NCBI GenBank assembly: GCA_964502885.1
Contig: CAZCXU010000002.1
Location: forward strand, 33,510-97,509
Direction of reading: 5' to 3'
DNA from: XYB1-FULL-44-23 sp964502885
GTDB taxonomy: Bacteria; Patescibacteriota; Microgenomatia; CAZETR01; Amesbacteraceae
Length of the DNA: 64,000 bases
The first letter of the stretch is position 1; the number at the start of each line of letters is the position of its first letter. Below the pieces are notes generated by a model. That model ran no database searches and was not told the DNA's origin. It saw nothing but the letters and a program-made list of their open reading frames with translations. A program made the translations under genes and the position numbers. Shown in pieces: positions 17,399 through 26,447 of this stretch.

Positions 17399-18515
17399 AT
17401 TGATTTCTGCGGGAGAGATACGCGGCAGAGAGAAAAGCCGTAAGCGGAACAGCCATCACCAAACCAATACTTCCGCCAATGGTACGCACCACCTCTTCGG
17501 CTATCATTTCGCTGTTTAGAATTGACCATACCGGATAGTTGTTTGGGTTCAGTATGGCGAACAGAAACAAAGGCAAGGCCGAACCGGCATAAGCGAGAGC
17601 AAGAGTATTCACCATTGAAGAGATATGCTCTCGGCCGACAGTCATCCCAGATGAGAAAAGATGTGAAAATTTCAATCTGGGATTTGCTTTTATTAACTCA
17701 AAAACGGACGCCGTCAAACCGGTAGTGATATCGTCGAGAGCTCCCAAGGAACCGATTATGACTCCCCCAAGATACAATCCTTTGAAATTGATGTGCGCAG
17801 TTTGGCCGAACTGGAGTGTCAAAGCCTCATCCGTACCCAGTCCGGTGAGCGATACCAGCTCGACAAACAACATGGACAAAACCCCGGTTACGGTAAGCGT
17901 CACAGCGGTGGACAACAAAGAAATTGATGTGCGCACCGAAAATCCATGAGACAAGTAAATGCTAACTATCATGATAAAAATGCTTCCCACGATGCTAACA
18001 AACAAAGGATCGCGACCAGAAAGTATCTGCGGAACTATAAACCTAATGATGACAAAAAGGCCCAATAAAAGTCCCCCTATTGACCCCACTCCCCGCCAAC
18101 CGCTAAGAACTATAACTAAAACAAAAAACAGGCCCACGATTGTCCATAGTTTGTCCAAGCGGTATGAGTCAATAATCTGATAATCCAGCTGATTTTCAGG
18201 CCCGGGAACCCTTACCAAAACAACAATCTGCCCTACTTTAACCAACTGATTTTCTTCCAGATAAACAACCTTGCCGTGCTCTATCCCGACTGTCTCACCA
18301 GCCATATCACCATCAAGAATCTTTACATCGATAATCTGATATTTTCTGGTGAAGCCGTTTTCATTTTTTTGGCCGGATTCAAATATTTTTACTACTTCAG
18401 CTTTGTAAAATTTTTCCCTGTGGATAGCGCTCCCCTCCTGAGCAGAGACTGAAATACCAAAAACGCCGGATACACATATAAAAGTCAGGCAGATCAGGAA
18501 GATTTTTTTGCGCAT
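17397..18515 (-). CDS. YibE/F-family membrane protein
   Basis: 372 aa. A signal-anchor (MRKKIFLICLTFICVSGVFGISVSA) leads to an extracytoplasmic domain (about 28-130; GDMAGETVGIEHG, VGQIVVLVRVP) and then about seven or eight transmembrane helices. The conserved segment GVIIGSLGALDDITTGLTASVFEL (quoted here in part) and the GREHISSMVNTLALAYAGSALP stretch are typical of the YibE/F family. Function of the family is unknown; small-molecule transport has been suggested. TAATAT (18527-18522) lies exactly 6 nt before ATG 18515, so a leaderless mRNA is likely in addition to any read-through from copA, whose stop is 23 bp upstream. Confidence 0.88.
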   Translation of the reverse strand: MRKKIFLICLTFICVSGVFGISVSAQEGSAIHREKFYKAEVVKIFESGQKNENGFTRKYQIIDVKILDGDMAGETVGIEHGKVVYLEENQLVKVGQIVVLVRVPGPENQLDYQIIDSYRLDKLWTIVGLFFVLVIVLSGWRGVGSIGGLLLGLFVIIRFIVPQILSGRDPLFVSIVGSIFIMIVSIYLSHGFSVRTSISLLSTAVTLTVTGVLSMLFVELVSLTGLGTDEALTLQFGQTAHINFKGLYLGGVIIGSLGALDDITTGLTASVFELIKANPRLKFSHLFSSGMTVGREHISSMVNTLALAYAGSALPLFLFAILNPNNYPVWSILNSEMIAEEVVRTIGGSIGLVMAVPLTAFLSAAYLSRRNQ

Positions 18516-18538
18516 GAGTGTATATTAGCAGCAAGCTT

Positions 18539-20806
18539 TCATATTTTTGCTCTGCGGAGAAGAAGTGAATTTGAAACAACGGAAACTGAAGAAAATGCCA
18601 TTGCCAGACCGGCAAATATGGGGTTTAAGAAAATGCCAAAGAATGGGTAAAAAATACCGGCGGCTACGGGGATTCCAATAACATTGTAGATGAATGCCCA
18701 AAAAAGATTTTGACGGATGGTACGCATGGTTTTGCGAGAGAGAACTATGGAAGCAACAACTTTCTGCAGATCACCATGCAGGAGGACAATATCAGCGGAT
18801 TCAATAGCGATATCTGTGCCAGTGGCCATAGCGATACCCACATTGGCTTGAGTAAGAGCCGGAGCGTCATTTATACCGTCTCCCACCATGACGACCTGCG
18901 CTCCTGACTTTTGCAATTCTTTGAGATGTTCTAATTTATGTTGGGGGAGCATGTGAGCTCTCACTTCATCAATGTTTACCTGTCGAGCAACAAGTTGTGC
19001 TGCAGACTCGTTATCGCCGGTAAACATAACAGTCCTGATACCAAGAGAATGTAATCGTTTGATGGCATAAATGGCAGAATCTTTAACCTGATCACTTATG
19101 GCCAATAAACCAAGAGTCTTTTTTCCGGTAAACAGTCCAATCACCGTCTTACCCTGATCATGCAAGTGAGAAGCTTTAGGATGATCATTGGCTGCTACCT
19201 TGCGAAGCTGGTATTTTTTGCCGGCAATGCTGCCCGCAACGCCGATACCGGGAGTCTCAATGAAGTCGTCTGTCGGCAATAAAGCGAGAGATCGATCTGA
19301 GGCTATGGCTACAATGGCCTGAGCGAGGGGGTGATTGGAGTTGGCTTCCAGACTGGCGGCAATCTGCAACAGATCTGCTTCGTTGGTGGAAGAAACAGGA
19401 ATAATATCAGTAACTAAAGGTTTACCGACGGTAATGGTTCCGGTCTTATCAAAGACTACCGTGTCAACATGGCTGAGACGCTCGAGACTTTCGGCATTTT
19501 TGACCAATATTCCACGACTGGCGCCAGCTCCTACTCCAACAATAATTGCCGTAGGAGTGGCCAATCCTAAAGCACACGGACAGGCAATGACCAATACGCT
19601 AACAAATGACAATAATCCTAAAGAAATGGAAGTAGTAGCACCTAAAAAAATATTGCCAACTGTCAGCCATAACAGAAGCGAAACAAAAGCAATAAGGAGG
19701 ACTAGGGGGACGAAAATTGCTGAAATGCGGTCGGCCAGATTTTGGATGGGGGCCCGTGAACCTTGTGCGCTCTGAACAAGCGAGATAATCTGGGCAAGCA
19801 TGGTATCTGAACCTACCTTTTGAGCGCGAATAGTGATGACACTTTGACGATTTAAAGTGCCACCTATAACCAGATCACCAATGTTGCGGTCGACGGGTAA
19901 TGGCTCTCCGGTGATCATTGACTCGTCGACAGAAGAGATACCGCTGACAATTTGTCCGTCAACAGGAATCTTTGATCCTGGTTTGACGAGTAATAAATCC
20001 CCAACCAATACCTCGGACAAGGGAATTTCAAAAGTTTTTCCTGCACGCTGAACAAGTGCAGTCTTTACTTGTAATCCAAGCAGTTTTTTGATGGCTTCTC
20101 CAGTTTTGAGTTTGGACTTGGCTTCTAAATATTTTCCATACATGACAAAGCCAATGACGACAATAGTAACGTCAAAATAAGTAAATTCAGGAATCTGTAA
20201 AATTTGAGACAACTTGGGTACCAAGAGAACCAGAGAACTATAGATGTATGCCGTGAGCGTGCCAATACCAATAAGAGTGTCCATATTGGCTTCGCGATAC
20301 CGAAACAGTCTGACTACACCTAAAATAAACTGGTTTCCTACACCAAAAAGAATTAGCGACGAGAGAACAAAAAGTATAGTGTTGAAGATGTTCATAGGAA
20401 TTGGCAAGCGCGGCAAAAAATCAATCAGCTGAGAGCTAATGTCCCACAACATAAAGAAAAAAACGACTAAAGTAATCGGGAGAACAAAATAGACTTTTGA
20501 CTGTAATGACTCCAAATAAGCACTTTGATTATTTGAATCGGAGATTTGATCCCCGTGATGAGTGGAAACGACGTGACCTGCCGGACGCATCGAATAACCT
20601 AACGGAGCTATAGCACTATTCATCCGAGAGACTTCGATGACCTGGGGATCGTAATTGATTTCGGCTTGTTCGGTGGCGAAATTTACTCTGACATCGGCAA
20701 TGCCCGGAAGTTTTTTGAGTTTGCGGGTGATAACTGAGCCGCAACTGGCACAATGCATTCCGGAGATATTGAACGGTTCTGATATCAGCGGATTATTAGA
20801 TTCCAT
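18539..20806 (-). CDS. copA: copper-translocating P1B-type ATPase
   Basis: 755 aa. It exports Cu(I) from the cytoplasm using ATP. An N-terminal heavy-metal-associated domain carries GMHCASCGS (CxxC, about residues 15-23). Then follow eight predicted transmembrane helices with the metal-binding CPC motif (VIACPCALGLATP), the TGE actuator motif (MITGEPLPV), the phosphorylated Asp in DKTGTITVG, the HP motif (SNHPLAQAI) and the hinge GDGINDAPAL. All key residues are intact. The start overlaps the end of the DUF305 gene by 11 bp, so it belongs to the csoR operon and should be induced by copper. Confidence 0.96.
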   Translation of the reverse strand: MESNNPLISEPFNISGMHCASCGSVITRKLKKLPGIADVRVNFATEQAEINYDPQVIEVSRMNSAIAPLGYSMRPAGHVVSTHHGDQISDSNNQSAYLESLQSKVYFVLPITLVVFFFMLWDISSQLIDFLPRLPIPMNIFNTILFVLSSLILFGVGNQFILGVVRLFRYREANMDTLIGIGTLTAYIYSSLVLLVPKLSQILQIPEFTYFDVTIVVIGFVMYGKYLEAKSKLKTGEAIKKLLGLQVKTALVQRAGKTFEIPLSEVLVGDLLLVKPGSKIPVDGQIVSGISSVDESMITGEPLPVDRNIGDLVIGGTLNRQSVITIRAQKVGSDTMLAQIISLVQSAQGSRAPIQNLADRISAIFVPLVLLIAFVSLLLWLTVGNIFLGATTSISLGLLSFVSVLVIACPCALGLATPTAIIVGVGAGASRGILVKNAESLERLSHVDTVVFDKTGTITVGKPLVTDIIPVSSTNEADLLQIAASLEANSNHPLAQAIVAIASDRSLALLPTDDFIETPGIGVAGSIAGKKYQLRKVAANDHPKASHLHDQGKTVIGLFTGKKTLGLLAISDQVKDSAIYAIKRLHSLGIRTVMFTGDNESAAQLVARQVNIDEVRAHMLPQHKLEHLKELQKSGAQVVMVGDGINDAPALTQANVGIAMATGTDIAIESADIVLLHGDLQKVVASIVLSRKTMRTIRQNLFWAFIYNVIGIPVAAGIFYPFFGIFLNPIFAGLAMAFSSVSVVSNSLLLRRAKI

Positions 20807-21359
20807 ACCAAGTCTGACGCCATTCTTTGAGCGTGGTTAAAGAGGTTTCTAAAAAGTTCTGAACTGCATTGGCATCATTGATTATTTCTGAACGGGTACT
20901 TTTGGTACGGATATCCCGCGTCATTTCAATACCTGACTCATGATGATAAATAAGAGCGTTTAGAAAGCGCAAATCGTAAGTGGAGTCTACTGATCCTAGT
21001 TGGGGTACAGGATTTTTCGGAGCCGGACGGGAGTCGGAATAAAACTGTTTTTTGTAGTCGTAGAGTTTGACTATCAAAGTTGGTTCGCCTTTCTGGATGT
21101 CTGCAGCCAAGGCTTTTATTTCTGGATGATTTGCTGAAGCAGCGGCTTGTTTAGCCAAATCAAGAGCCACCTGATGGTGAGCTATCATTTGGTTGAGATA
21201 GCGTAAATCAACGAGTCGGTCAGCAGGTCCCAAGTTCATACTTTGTTTTTCGTACATGACGTCCCGGTATTCCGGAGTAAAATAAAACCCGCCGGCCAAA
21301 CCGGTTATAAAACTACAAATAATCAGGGATACGGCCAGCGGTGTAGAAATTTTTGGCAT
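20796..21359 (-). CDS. DUF305-family protein, membrane-anchored
   Basis: 187 aa. An N-terminal membrane anchor (about residues 8-27, AVSLIICSFITGLAGGFYF) is followed by two DUF305-type helical repeats: LNQMIAHHQVALDLAKQA and FLNALIYHHESGIEMTRDI. The paired His-His and Met residues in each repeat are typical of this ferritin-like helical family, often found beside copper export genes. Here it sits between csoR and copA, separated from csoR by 2 bp and overlapping copA by 11 bp. An extracytoplasmic copper-binding or copper-delivery role is the natural inference; no direct biochemical role is established for this protein. Confidence 0.9.
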   Translation of the reverse strand: MPKISTPLAVSLIICSFITGLAGGFYFTPEYRDVMYEKQSMNLGPADRLVDLRYLNQMIAHHQVALDLAKQAAASANHPEIKALAADIQKGEPTLIVKLYDYKKQFYSDSRPAPKNPVPQLGSVDSTYDLRFLNALIYHHESGIEMTRDIRTKSTRSEIINDANAVQNFLETSLTTLKEWRQTWYGI

Positions 21360-21361
21360 TG

Positions 21362-21634
21362 TTAATTTGATTTTTTGAAAACGTTCATAACCTCGGATAT
21401 CGCCTCGTCTTTACGTCCGCTACCAATTGCGTCGACGACACAAGAGTGCAGATGTGATTCCAAAATCAGATTGTCGTTTTCTTTCAGAGCTTTTTGAACA
21501 GCCTGGGATTGGTGGATAACATCGATGCAGTAGGAATCCGACTCGACCATGGTGATAACGCGACGCAAATGGCCCTCGGCAATTTTTAATCGATGCAAAA
21601 TCCTATCTTTGGTACTTTTTGGTGTAAATGACAT
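21362..21634 (-). CDS. csoR: CsoR-family copper-sensing repressor
   Basis: 90 aa all-helical DNA-binding repressor that releases DNA when Cu(I) binds. The ligand set Cys36, His61 and Cys65 can be counted directly (ESDSYCIDVI, HLHSCVVD), with the same spacing and numbering as the well-studied mycobacterial CsoR. The motif RLKIAEGHLRRVITMVESD is the family hallmark. It is first in the operon csoR-DUF305-copA. A palindrome ATATCCCC/GGGGATAT overlaps its start codon, which is the expected CsoR operator, so the operon is probably autoregulated. Confidence 0.95.
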   Translation of the reverse strand: MSFTPKSTKDRILHRLKIAEGHLRRVITMVESDSYCIDVIHQSQAVQKALKENDNLILESHLHSCVVDAIGSGRKDEAISEVMNVFKKSN

Positions 21635-21681
21635 ATCCCCCCTATGGGGATATATTACGGCAGAATATTGTGTCTTGTCAA
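21632..21681 (-). promoter_or_regulatory. csoR promoter and CsoR operator
   Basis: On the minus strand TTGACA (21681-21676) and TAATAT (21657-21652) are separated by 18 bp. Just downstream, ATATCCCC (21633-21640) and GGGGATAT (21646-21653) form an inverted repeat around CCTAT. G-C-tract palindromes of this kind are the known CsoR operator type. The operator overlaps the transcription start and the ATG of csoR, so bound repressor would block initiation. The same segment carries the divergent promoter for the ABC exporter (TAAAAT at 21684-21689, plus strand), so CsoR may affect both directions. Confidence 0.85.
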
Positions 21682-21699
21682 GGTAAAATATAGGGAGCT

Positions 21700-23469
21700 A
21701 TGAAAAACATCGGTAAGATAGTTAAAGTTTCCCGCCCTCTGTATACGATATTGGGACTGATTGTTTTCCTGATAGTGACATCTGCCGGGTTAGACCTGGC
21801 TGCCCCCCTGGTATCAAAACAAATTGTCGACAACATCATGGCACAGATTTCCGGAGGGAGCAGCGGCAATCTGACTACTTTGATCTGGCTTGTGATCCTA
21901 ACTTTTGGCCTAAACCTGGCCGGAATTGTCGTGTCTGCCATATCAGAGAGACTGGGAGATCATTTTGCCGGTAAACAAAGGCAACTGCTCACTGAAAAGT
22001 TTTATGGAAAAGTACTTGCGTTGCCACAAACATATTTTGACTCGGAAATGTCTGGAAAGATTGTCAATCAGTTAAACAGGGGGATATTTACAATTCATGG
22101 TTTTACGAACGCGGCAACAAATTTTATTGTCCCATCGCTTTTACAGAGCATATTCACCATTGTGGTGTTGGCGAAGTATAGCTGGCCTATTGCCGTATTT
22201 GTCTCTTCATTGTTTCCTATCTATATTTATCTGACATACTACTCCGCCAAAAAATGGGGAAAGGATGAGGATAGAAAAAACTCACTGGAAGACCAACTGC
22301 GAGGAAGAATTCAGGAAGTAGTGGGTAATATAAAAATCGTAAAGGGTTTTTTGATGGAACGGCATGAATACTCATTTGTGTCTGAAAAACTGACAGAGAT
22401 TAACCGTATCTACAGCAAGCAAAGCACGATTTATCACCAAATCGATTTTTTACGAAACTTATCTTTGGTGGTGATTTTATTGGGAATAAACATCGTGGTT
22501 TATTACCAGACTTTTACAGGGGCAATGACAGTGGGAGAGATGGTGCTGATAATTCAGCTTGTGCTTCAGGCAAGGAGACCATTGTTTGCCATGTCATATA
22601 TTCTCACACAAATGCAGGAAGCTGAGAGCGGATCAAAAGAGTTTTTTGAAATCCTGGAATTGCCTGAAAATGAAAAATATGACACTAATCCAAAAGCGAA
22701 AAAGCTAGTCAGACCATCTTTGGCATTTGAAGATGTCTCCTTTAATTACAAGGATTCAGGAACCGTGTTGGATGGAGTGTCTTTTAAAATTGAACCAAAC
22801 GAAAAGCTTGCCATTATTGGTCATTCTGGAGCAGGAAAGACTACTATCACAAATCTTATTTTGAAGTTATATCAGCCAACCGGCGGAGATATTTTTCTAT
22901 CAGGAAAAAGTTACAAAAAGATGGATTTTCGGGAAATCCGCCAAAATATTTCGTTGGTGTTTCAAGAGAATGAATTGTTTTCTTCGACAGTGAGGGAAAA
23001 TGTCGCTTATGGAACAACTGCCAGCGAAAAAGAAATCATTGAAGCCTTAAAAATGGCAAATGCATACGACTTTGTGATGAAACTACCAAAGGGCCTGGAC
23101 TCAGAAATAGGAGAAAGAGGATTAAAACTATCGGGAGGACAGAAACAAAGAATTCAGATTGCCAGGGCCATTCTGAAAAATGCACCAATACTGATACTTG
23201 ATGAGGCAACCAGCAGTCTGGATGCCAAGTCGGAAATGGAGGTACAAACCGCTTTAGACAAATTGATGAGAAATAAACTGGTAATTATTATTGCGCACAG
23301 GTTTTCTACCTTGCAGAACGTGGATAGAGCTATGGTAATTTCCGGCGGAAAAATACAACAAATGGGCACACCACATGAACTTGCGCAAGCTCCGGGAATA
23401 TATGCTGACTTATTGAGATATCAGATCGAAGGCAATAAAAAATTACTGGAGGGTTTTGAGCTGGCTTAA
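21700..23469 (+). CDS. ABC exporter, fused transmembrane and ATPase domains
   Basis: 589 aa. Six transmembrane helices of the type I exporter fold occupy residues 1-310. The nucleotide-binding domain follows with Walker A GHSGAGKTT (about 377-385), Q-loop SLVFQENELFSST, signature LSGGQKQRIQIARAI, Walker B ILILDEATSSLD and switch histidine IAHRFST. A half transporter that must dimerise. GGGAG at 21693-21697 is a short, close Shine-Dalgarno. It is divergent from the copper operon and shares its promoter region. The substrate is unknown; lipid, peptide or drug export are all typical of the family. Confidence 0.92.
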   Translation: MKNIGKIVKVSRPLYTILGLIVFLIVTSAGLDLAAPLVSKQIVDNIMAQISGGSSGNLTTLIWLVILTFGLNLAGIVVSAISERLGDHFAGKQRQLLTEKFYGKVLALPQTYFDSEMSGKIVNQLNRGIFTIHGFTNAATNFIVPSLLQSIFTIVVLAKYSWPIAVFVSSLFPIYIYLTYYSAKKWGKDEDRKNSLEDQLRGRIQEVVGNIKIVKGFLMERHEYSFVSEKLTEINRIYSKQSTIYHQIDFLRNLSLVVILLGINIVVYYQTFTGAMTVGEMVLIIQLVLQARRPLFAMSYILTQMQEAESGSKEFFEILELPENEKYDTNPKAKKLVRPSLAFEDVSFNYKDSGTVLDGVSFKIEPNEKLAIIGHSGAGKTTITNLILKLYQPTGGDIFLSGKSYKKMDFREIRQNISLVFQENELFSSTVRENVAYGTTASEKEIIEALKMANAYDFVMKLPKGLDSEIGERGLKLSGGQKQRIQIARAILKNAPILILDEATSSLDAKSEMEVQTALDKLMRNKLVIIIAHRFSTLQNVDRAMVISGGKIQQMGTPHELAQAPGIYADLLRYQIEGNKKLLEGFELA

Positions 23470-23521
23470 AAAATGCCACTTTACAAAATAACAATACTGG
23501 GCTTATAGTTTCGGATAGTCA

Positions 23522-25369
23522 ATGTTAAACACTCACCTGATGATGGGGAAGCTTGGAAAGACTTTGGTGCTTGCGGCGGTATTTTTTTTCTTTGGTTTAG
23601 CCAAATCGGCAAGCGCGCAGACGTGTGAATTCATTCCGATGGGGCCGGCTTTGACTGATTTGGGATCAAATGAATATCTGCGAATGACCTCACGTTCACC
23701 GGCAACTTTCCTGACTGCCGGAGTAATCGGAGGCCTATATCCTAATGGTTCGAACATCCGGCCAGCAATACACCAGGCTGCAGGGGAAAGCATAGCTGCC
23801 CAAATACGGCCTTTGGACGCAAATGGAAACCCCAGTACATCCGGATGGATAGGATTTGGGTCAATAGGTATGTCGAATACATCGATGGAATTTGGAAAGT
23901 TCAAATCTGTCGCTGATGCTGACCCACAAGTTCATGACAGACTGAGAATTGCCAATACGGCGTTGAGCGGAGGGGTAATTGAGAGATGGGTCGATCCCCT
24001 GAGTCCATACTATCAACAGTACTGGAGCACTTTTGATCAGCAAGTGCACAATTACGGCCTAACGCACAGTCAAATACAGATAGTGTGGGCAAAAATCACT
24101 CAGTTTGCATACCAGCCAAATTTCCCCGATGACATGGTAGCTTTGAAAAATATGTACAAATCACTTGTGTATGAATTGAGAAACCGTCTGCCTAATCTGA
24201 AGATGATTTATTTCTCCAGTCGGACCAGATCGTTCAGTTACCTGAGAGGGTTGGCACCCGAACCAACTGCTTTTGAGAACGGAATCGCGGTTCGATGGTT
24301 AATTGAAGAGCAACTCAACAACGATCCATCCTTGAATTTTCGACCGGAGAATGGGCCAGTAACGGCACCCTATATCAGCTGGGGTCCGTATTTATGGATC
24401 GATGGACTTAATCCCCGATCTGACGGGAGAGTGTGGCCGATTTCATATGTAACCACCGACTGCACACATCCTTCCGAAACGGGAATCAATTATGTATCAG
24501 ATATGATGATGGAATACTTTAAGTCTGATCTGACAACCAGACCGTGGTTTGTGAATTCGTGGGCCCCCATGCCAACCCCTCGCCCAACTTCTACCGTCAC
24601 TCCCACACCTACCATAGCTCCAACTCCCACAGAGATACCGTCAGCCACTCCAACGCCAACGACAGAGATCACTCCGACGCCTACAAATATTCCTACTCCC
24701 ACAGCTACACCCACGGCTGTCCCCACAGCAACACCGACTCCGACACCACTTCCAGCAGGCAGCCCGATTTCCTGGTGGGGGTTTGGACAGGATATGGTCA
24801 CAGACGAAATCAACGGGTGTGGTGACTGCGCAAACGTTTCTGCCACATGGTTTACTCCCAGCGTAATTTCCGGAGGGTATGATTTTAACGGCACCACTTC
24901 TTACCTGAACCTGGGAGCTTTCCCTTATCTCAATGGGCGGAGCACATTCTCTCTGTCAGCCTGGGTCAGGCCGGATTTTGCGGTGACTGACACCACATGG
25001 AGATATATATTCTCGGATGGTAACAACGTACAGTTGTTTTATCTGGGGCAAAACCGTTATTGGAGGGCCAGCGTGAGGACAACCGCTGGCACTATCCGTG
25101 TCAATTCACCCACTGCTTCATGGACTCCCGGGACATGGCATCAGATAGTAATCACTTATGACGGGGCCGCTATCAAGATGTACTGGGATGGGACACAAGT
25201 TGCCAGCGCTGTGGCCACAGGAAATGTGATGCCGGAATCCGGAGCCACCACTCTCGGGGGATTGGCCAGTATATCAACTACCAGATTTGACGGAGCAATA
25301 GATGAACTTAAGATCTACCCACAGGCGTTAACCGCTGAACAGGTGAACTCTCAATATTTGGCTCAGTAA
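23522..25369 (+). CDS. secreted SGNH-hydrolase-like protein with Thr/Pro linker and LamG domain
   Basis: 615 aa. A signal peptide (GKTLVLAAVFFFFGLAKSASA) precedes an SGNH/GDSL-like domain (about 35-345): block I is GSIGMSNTSMEF and the catalytic-type Asp-His pair is in TTDCTHPSETG. A Thr/Pro-rich linker (about 352-418; PTPTIAPTPTEIPS) leads to a C-terminal LamG/concanavalin-like domain (about 420-612; GSTFSLSAWVR-like strand, WHQIVITYDGAAIKMYWDG, FDGAIDELKIY). Likely an extracellular carbohydrate esterase or binding protein. TATAGT lies 12 nt before the ATG. The LamG domain is related in type to that of the giant surface protein at 8258. Confidence 0.82.
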   Translation: MLNTHLMMGKLGKTLVLAAVFFFFGLAKSASAQTCEFIPMGPALTDLGSNEYLRMTSRSPATFLTAGVIGGLYPNGSNIRPAIHQAAGESIAAQIRPLDANGNPSTSGWIGFGSIGMSNTSMEFGKFKSVADADPQVHDRLRIANTALSGGVIERWVDPLSPYYQQYWSTFDQQVHNYGLTHSQIQIVWAKITQFAYQPNFPDDMVALKNMYKSLVYELRNRLPNLKMIYFSSRTRSFSYLRGLAPEPTAFENGIAVRWLIEEQLNNDPSLNFRPENGPVTAPYISWGPYLWIDGLNPRSDGRVWPISYVTTDCTHPSETGINYVSDMMMEYFKSDLTTRPWFVNSWAPMPTPRPTSTVTPTPTIAPTPTEIPSATPTPTTEITPTPTNIPTPTATPTAVPTATPTPTPLPAGSPISWWGFGQDMVTDEINGCGDCANVSATWFTPSVISGGYDFNGTTSYLNLGAFPYLNGRSTFSLSAWVRPDFAVTDTTWRYIFSDGNNVQLFYLGQNRYWRASVRTTAGTIRVNSPTASWTPGTWHQIVITYDGAAIKMYWDGTQVASAVATGNVMPESGATTLGGLASISTTRFDGAIDELKIYPQALTAEQVNSQYLAQ

Positions 25370-25400
25370 TAGTAGGCCGTATCTGGTATGGATAGATAAG

Positions 25401-26441
25401 TTATGAGGATTTGATGAGTTCGCAGACCAGCCTGATGTCTTGCTCAGAAATGTGAAATCCAAGAGGAAGAAAAAGAACAGCTCGTTTTTGTGACCAGGGA
25501 CTGTCGGTGAATTTAAACCAGACAGGAATTCGGGATGTACGAAGAAGGATGTCAATGTGAGAAGTGGTTTTTTTAGAAACCACCAATGGAAACGCGTGCA
25601 AGTATCCAAACTCAGAGGGGGCCGGCCAGTTGACTGACAAGATGCGTGAATACTGAAGAGACTGCCAGTTTTTGAGATGGAAAACTTTTTTGTAATCGAT
25701 GCGTGAAATATGGAATAACCAGAAGGGATTGCCAGCGTGGGGACGATAGCTGTCGCCAATAATGTCGTCGTGGAATCGGAGGATTTTGGTGTGGGCAAAG
25801 GTAACAAGCCAAAAAGACTTAAAATGCATCCCCAGCAAAAAAACCAAACGGAACAGCAAAAAGGATAGAGACGAAAAGATAAAGTAGGAGGAGAAAAAAT
25901 TTTTACCAGGTGGGGGGAAATTTAGACTGGCCGACCTGCCAAAAAGCCTACTGCCAGGGAAAGGAGAGACTTTGCGTAAACTGTCGATAACAAAATGACG
26001 ATTGCTCAGAAAGTATAAGTCGCAGGGATCAACCAACCGCTGAACAGAATCTTCGATTATAAGTGAATGTTTAGGAAAATCAGCAAGCCAAGTAGTATCT
26101 GAAAAGAGCTGCGATTTAACGCCGCAGGCATGAAAAATGATCACAACATCCGGCTGAAACAGCCAAAGATAGCGGCGAAATGCAGAGGGGGAAATCTGAA
26201 AATGGTCATCCAAAGGATAATAGACATAGTCGTGTCCGTGACGGCGAAGATTATCCAATACATCCGAACAGTAGAAATCCGGAACCAGAAATTTGAGTTT
26301 TTTTTCGGGGAATTTATTTTGCACAAGATGCCAGAGAGCGTCTTCGAAAGAGTGATAGTAGTAGAAGGACACCCCTGACGGAAGCCGGTTTTTTTGCGAT
26401 TTAAGAAATGGTTTAATATCAGTCTGATAATAATTGAGCAT
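25401..26441 (-). CDS. DegT/DnrJ-like (PLP aminotransferase fold) protein
   Basis: 346 aa. The sequence resembles a divergent DegT/DnrJ/EryC1 sugar aminotransferase: early KFLVPDFYCSDVLDNLRRHG with YYPLDDHFQISP, an acidic strand HSLIIEDSVQRLVDP (the PLP pyridine-nitrogen Asp position) and FVIDSLRKVSPFPG, where Lys would be the PLP Schiff-base residue. Parts of the active site look degenerate, and I cannot confirm activity. It is the last gene of a minus-strand operon behind an SGNH protein and an MBOAT acyltransferase, suggesting a role in decorating an envelope glycan. Confidence 0.55.
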   Translation of the reverse strand: MLNYYQTDIKPFLKSQKNRLPSGVSFYYYHSFEDALWHLVQNKFPEKKLKFLVPDFYCSDVLDNLRRHGHDYVYYPLDDHFQISPSAFRRYLWLFQPDVVIIFHACGVKSQLFSDTTWLADFPKHSLIIEDSVQRLVDPCDLYFLSNRHFVIDSLRKVSPFPGSRLFGRSASLNFPPPGKNFFSSYFIFSSLSFLLFRLVFLLGMHFKSFWLVTFAHTKILRFHDDIIGDSYRPHAGNPFWLFHISRIDYKKVFHLKNWQSLQYSRILSVNWPAPSEFGYLHAFPLVVSKKTTSHIDILLRTSRIPVWFKFTDSPWSQKRAVLFLPLGFHISEQDIRLVCELIKSS

Positions 26442-26447
26442 GGGGTA

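Noticed and set aside
24580..24760. Thr/Pro coding repeat as a possible microsatellite or mobile repeat
   Set aside because: It encodes a normal extracellular linker (PTPT pattern) within one ORF and shows no flanking duplication.
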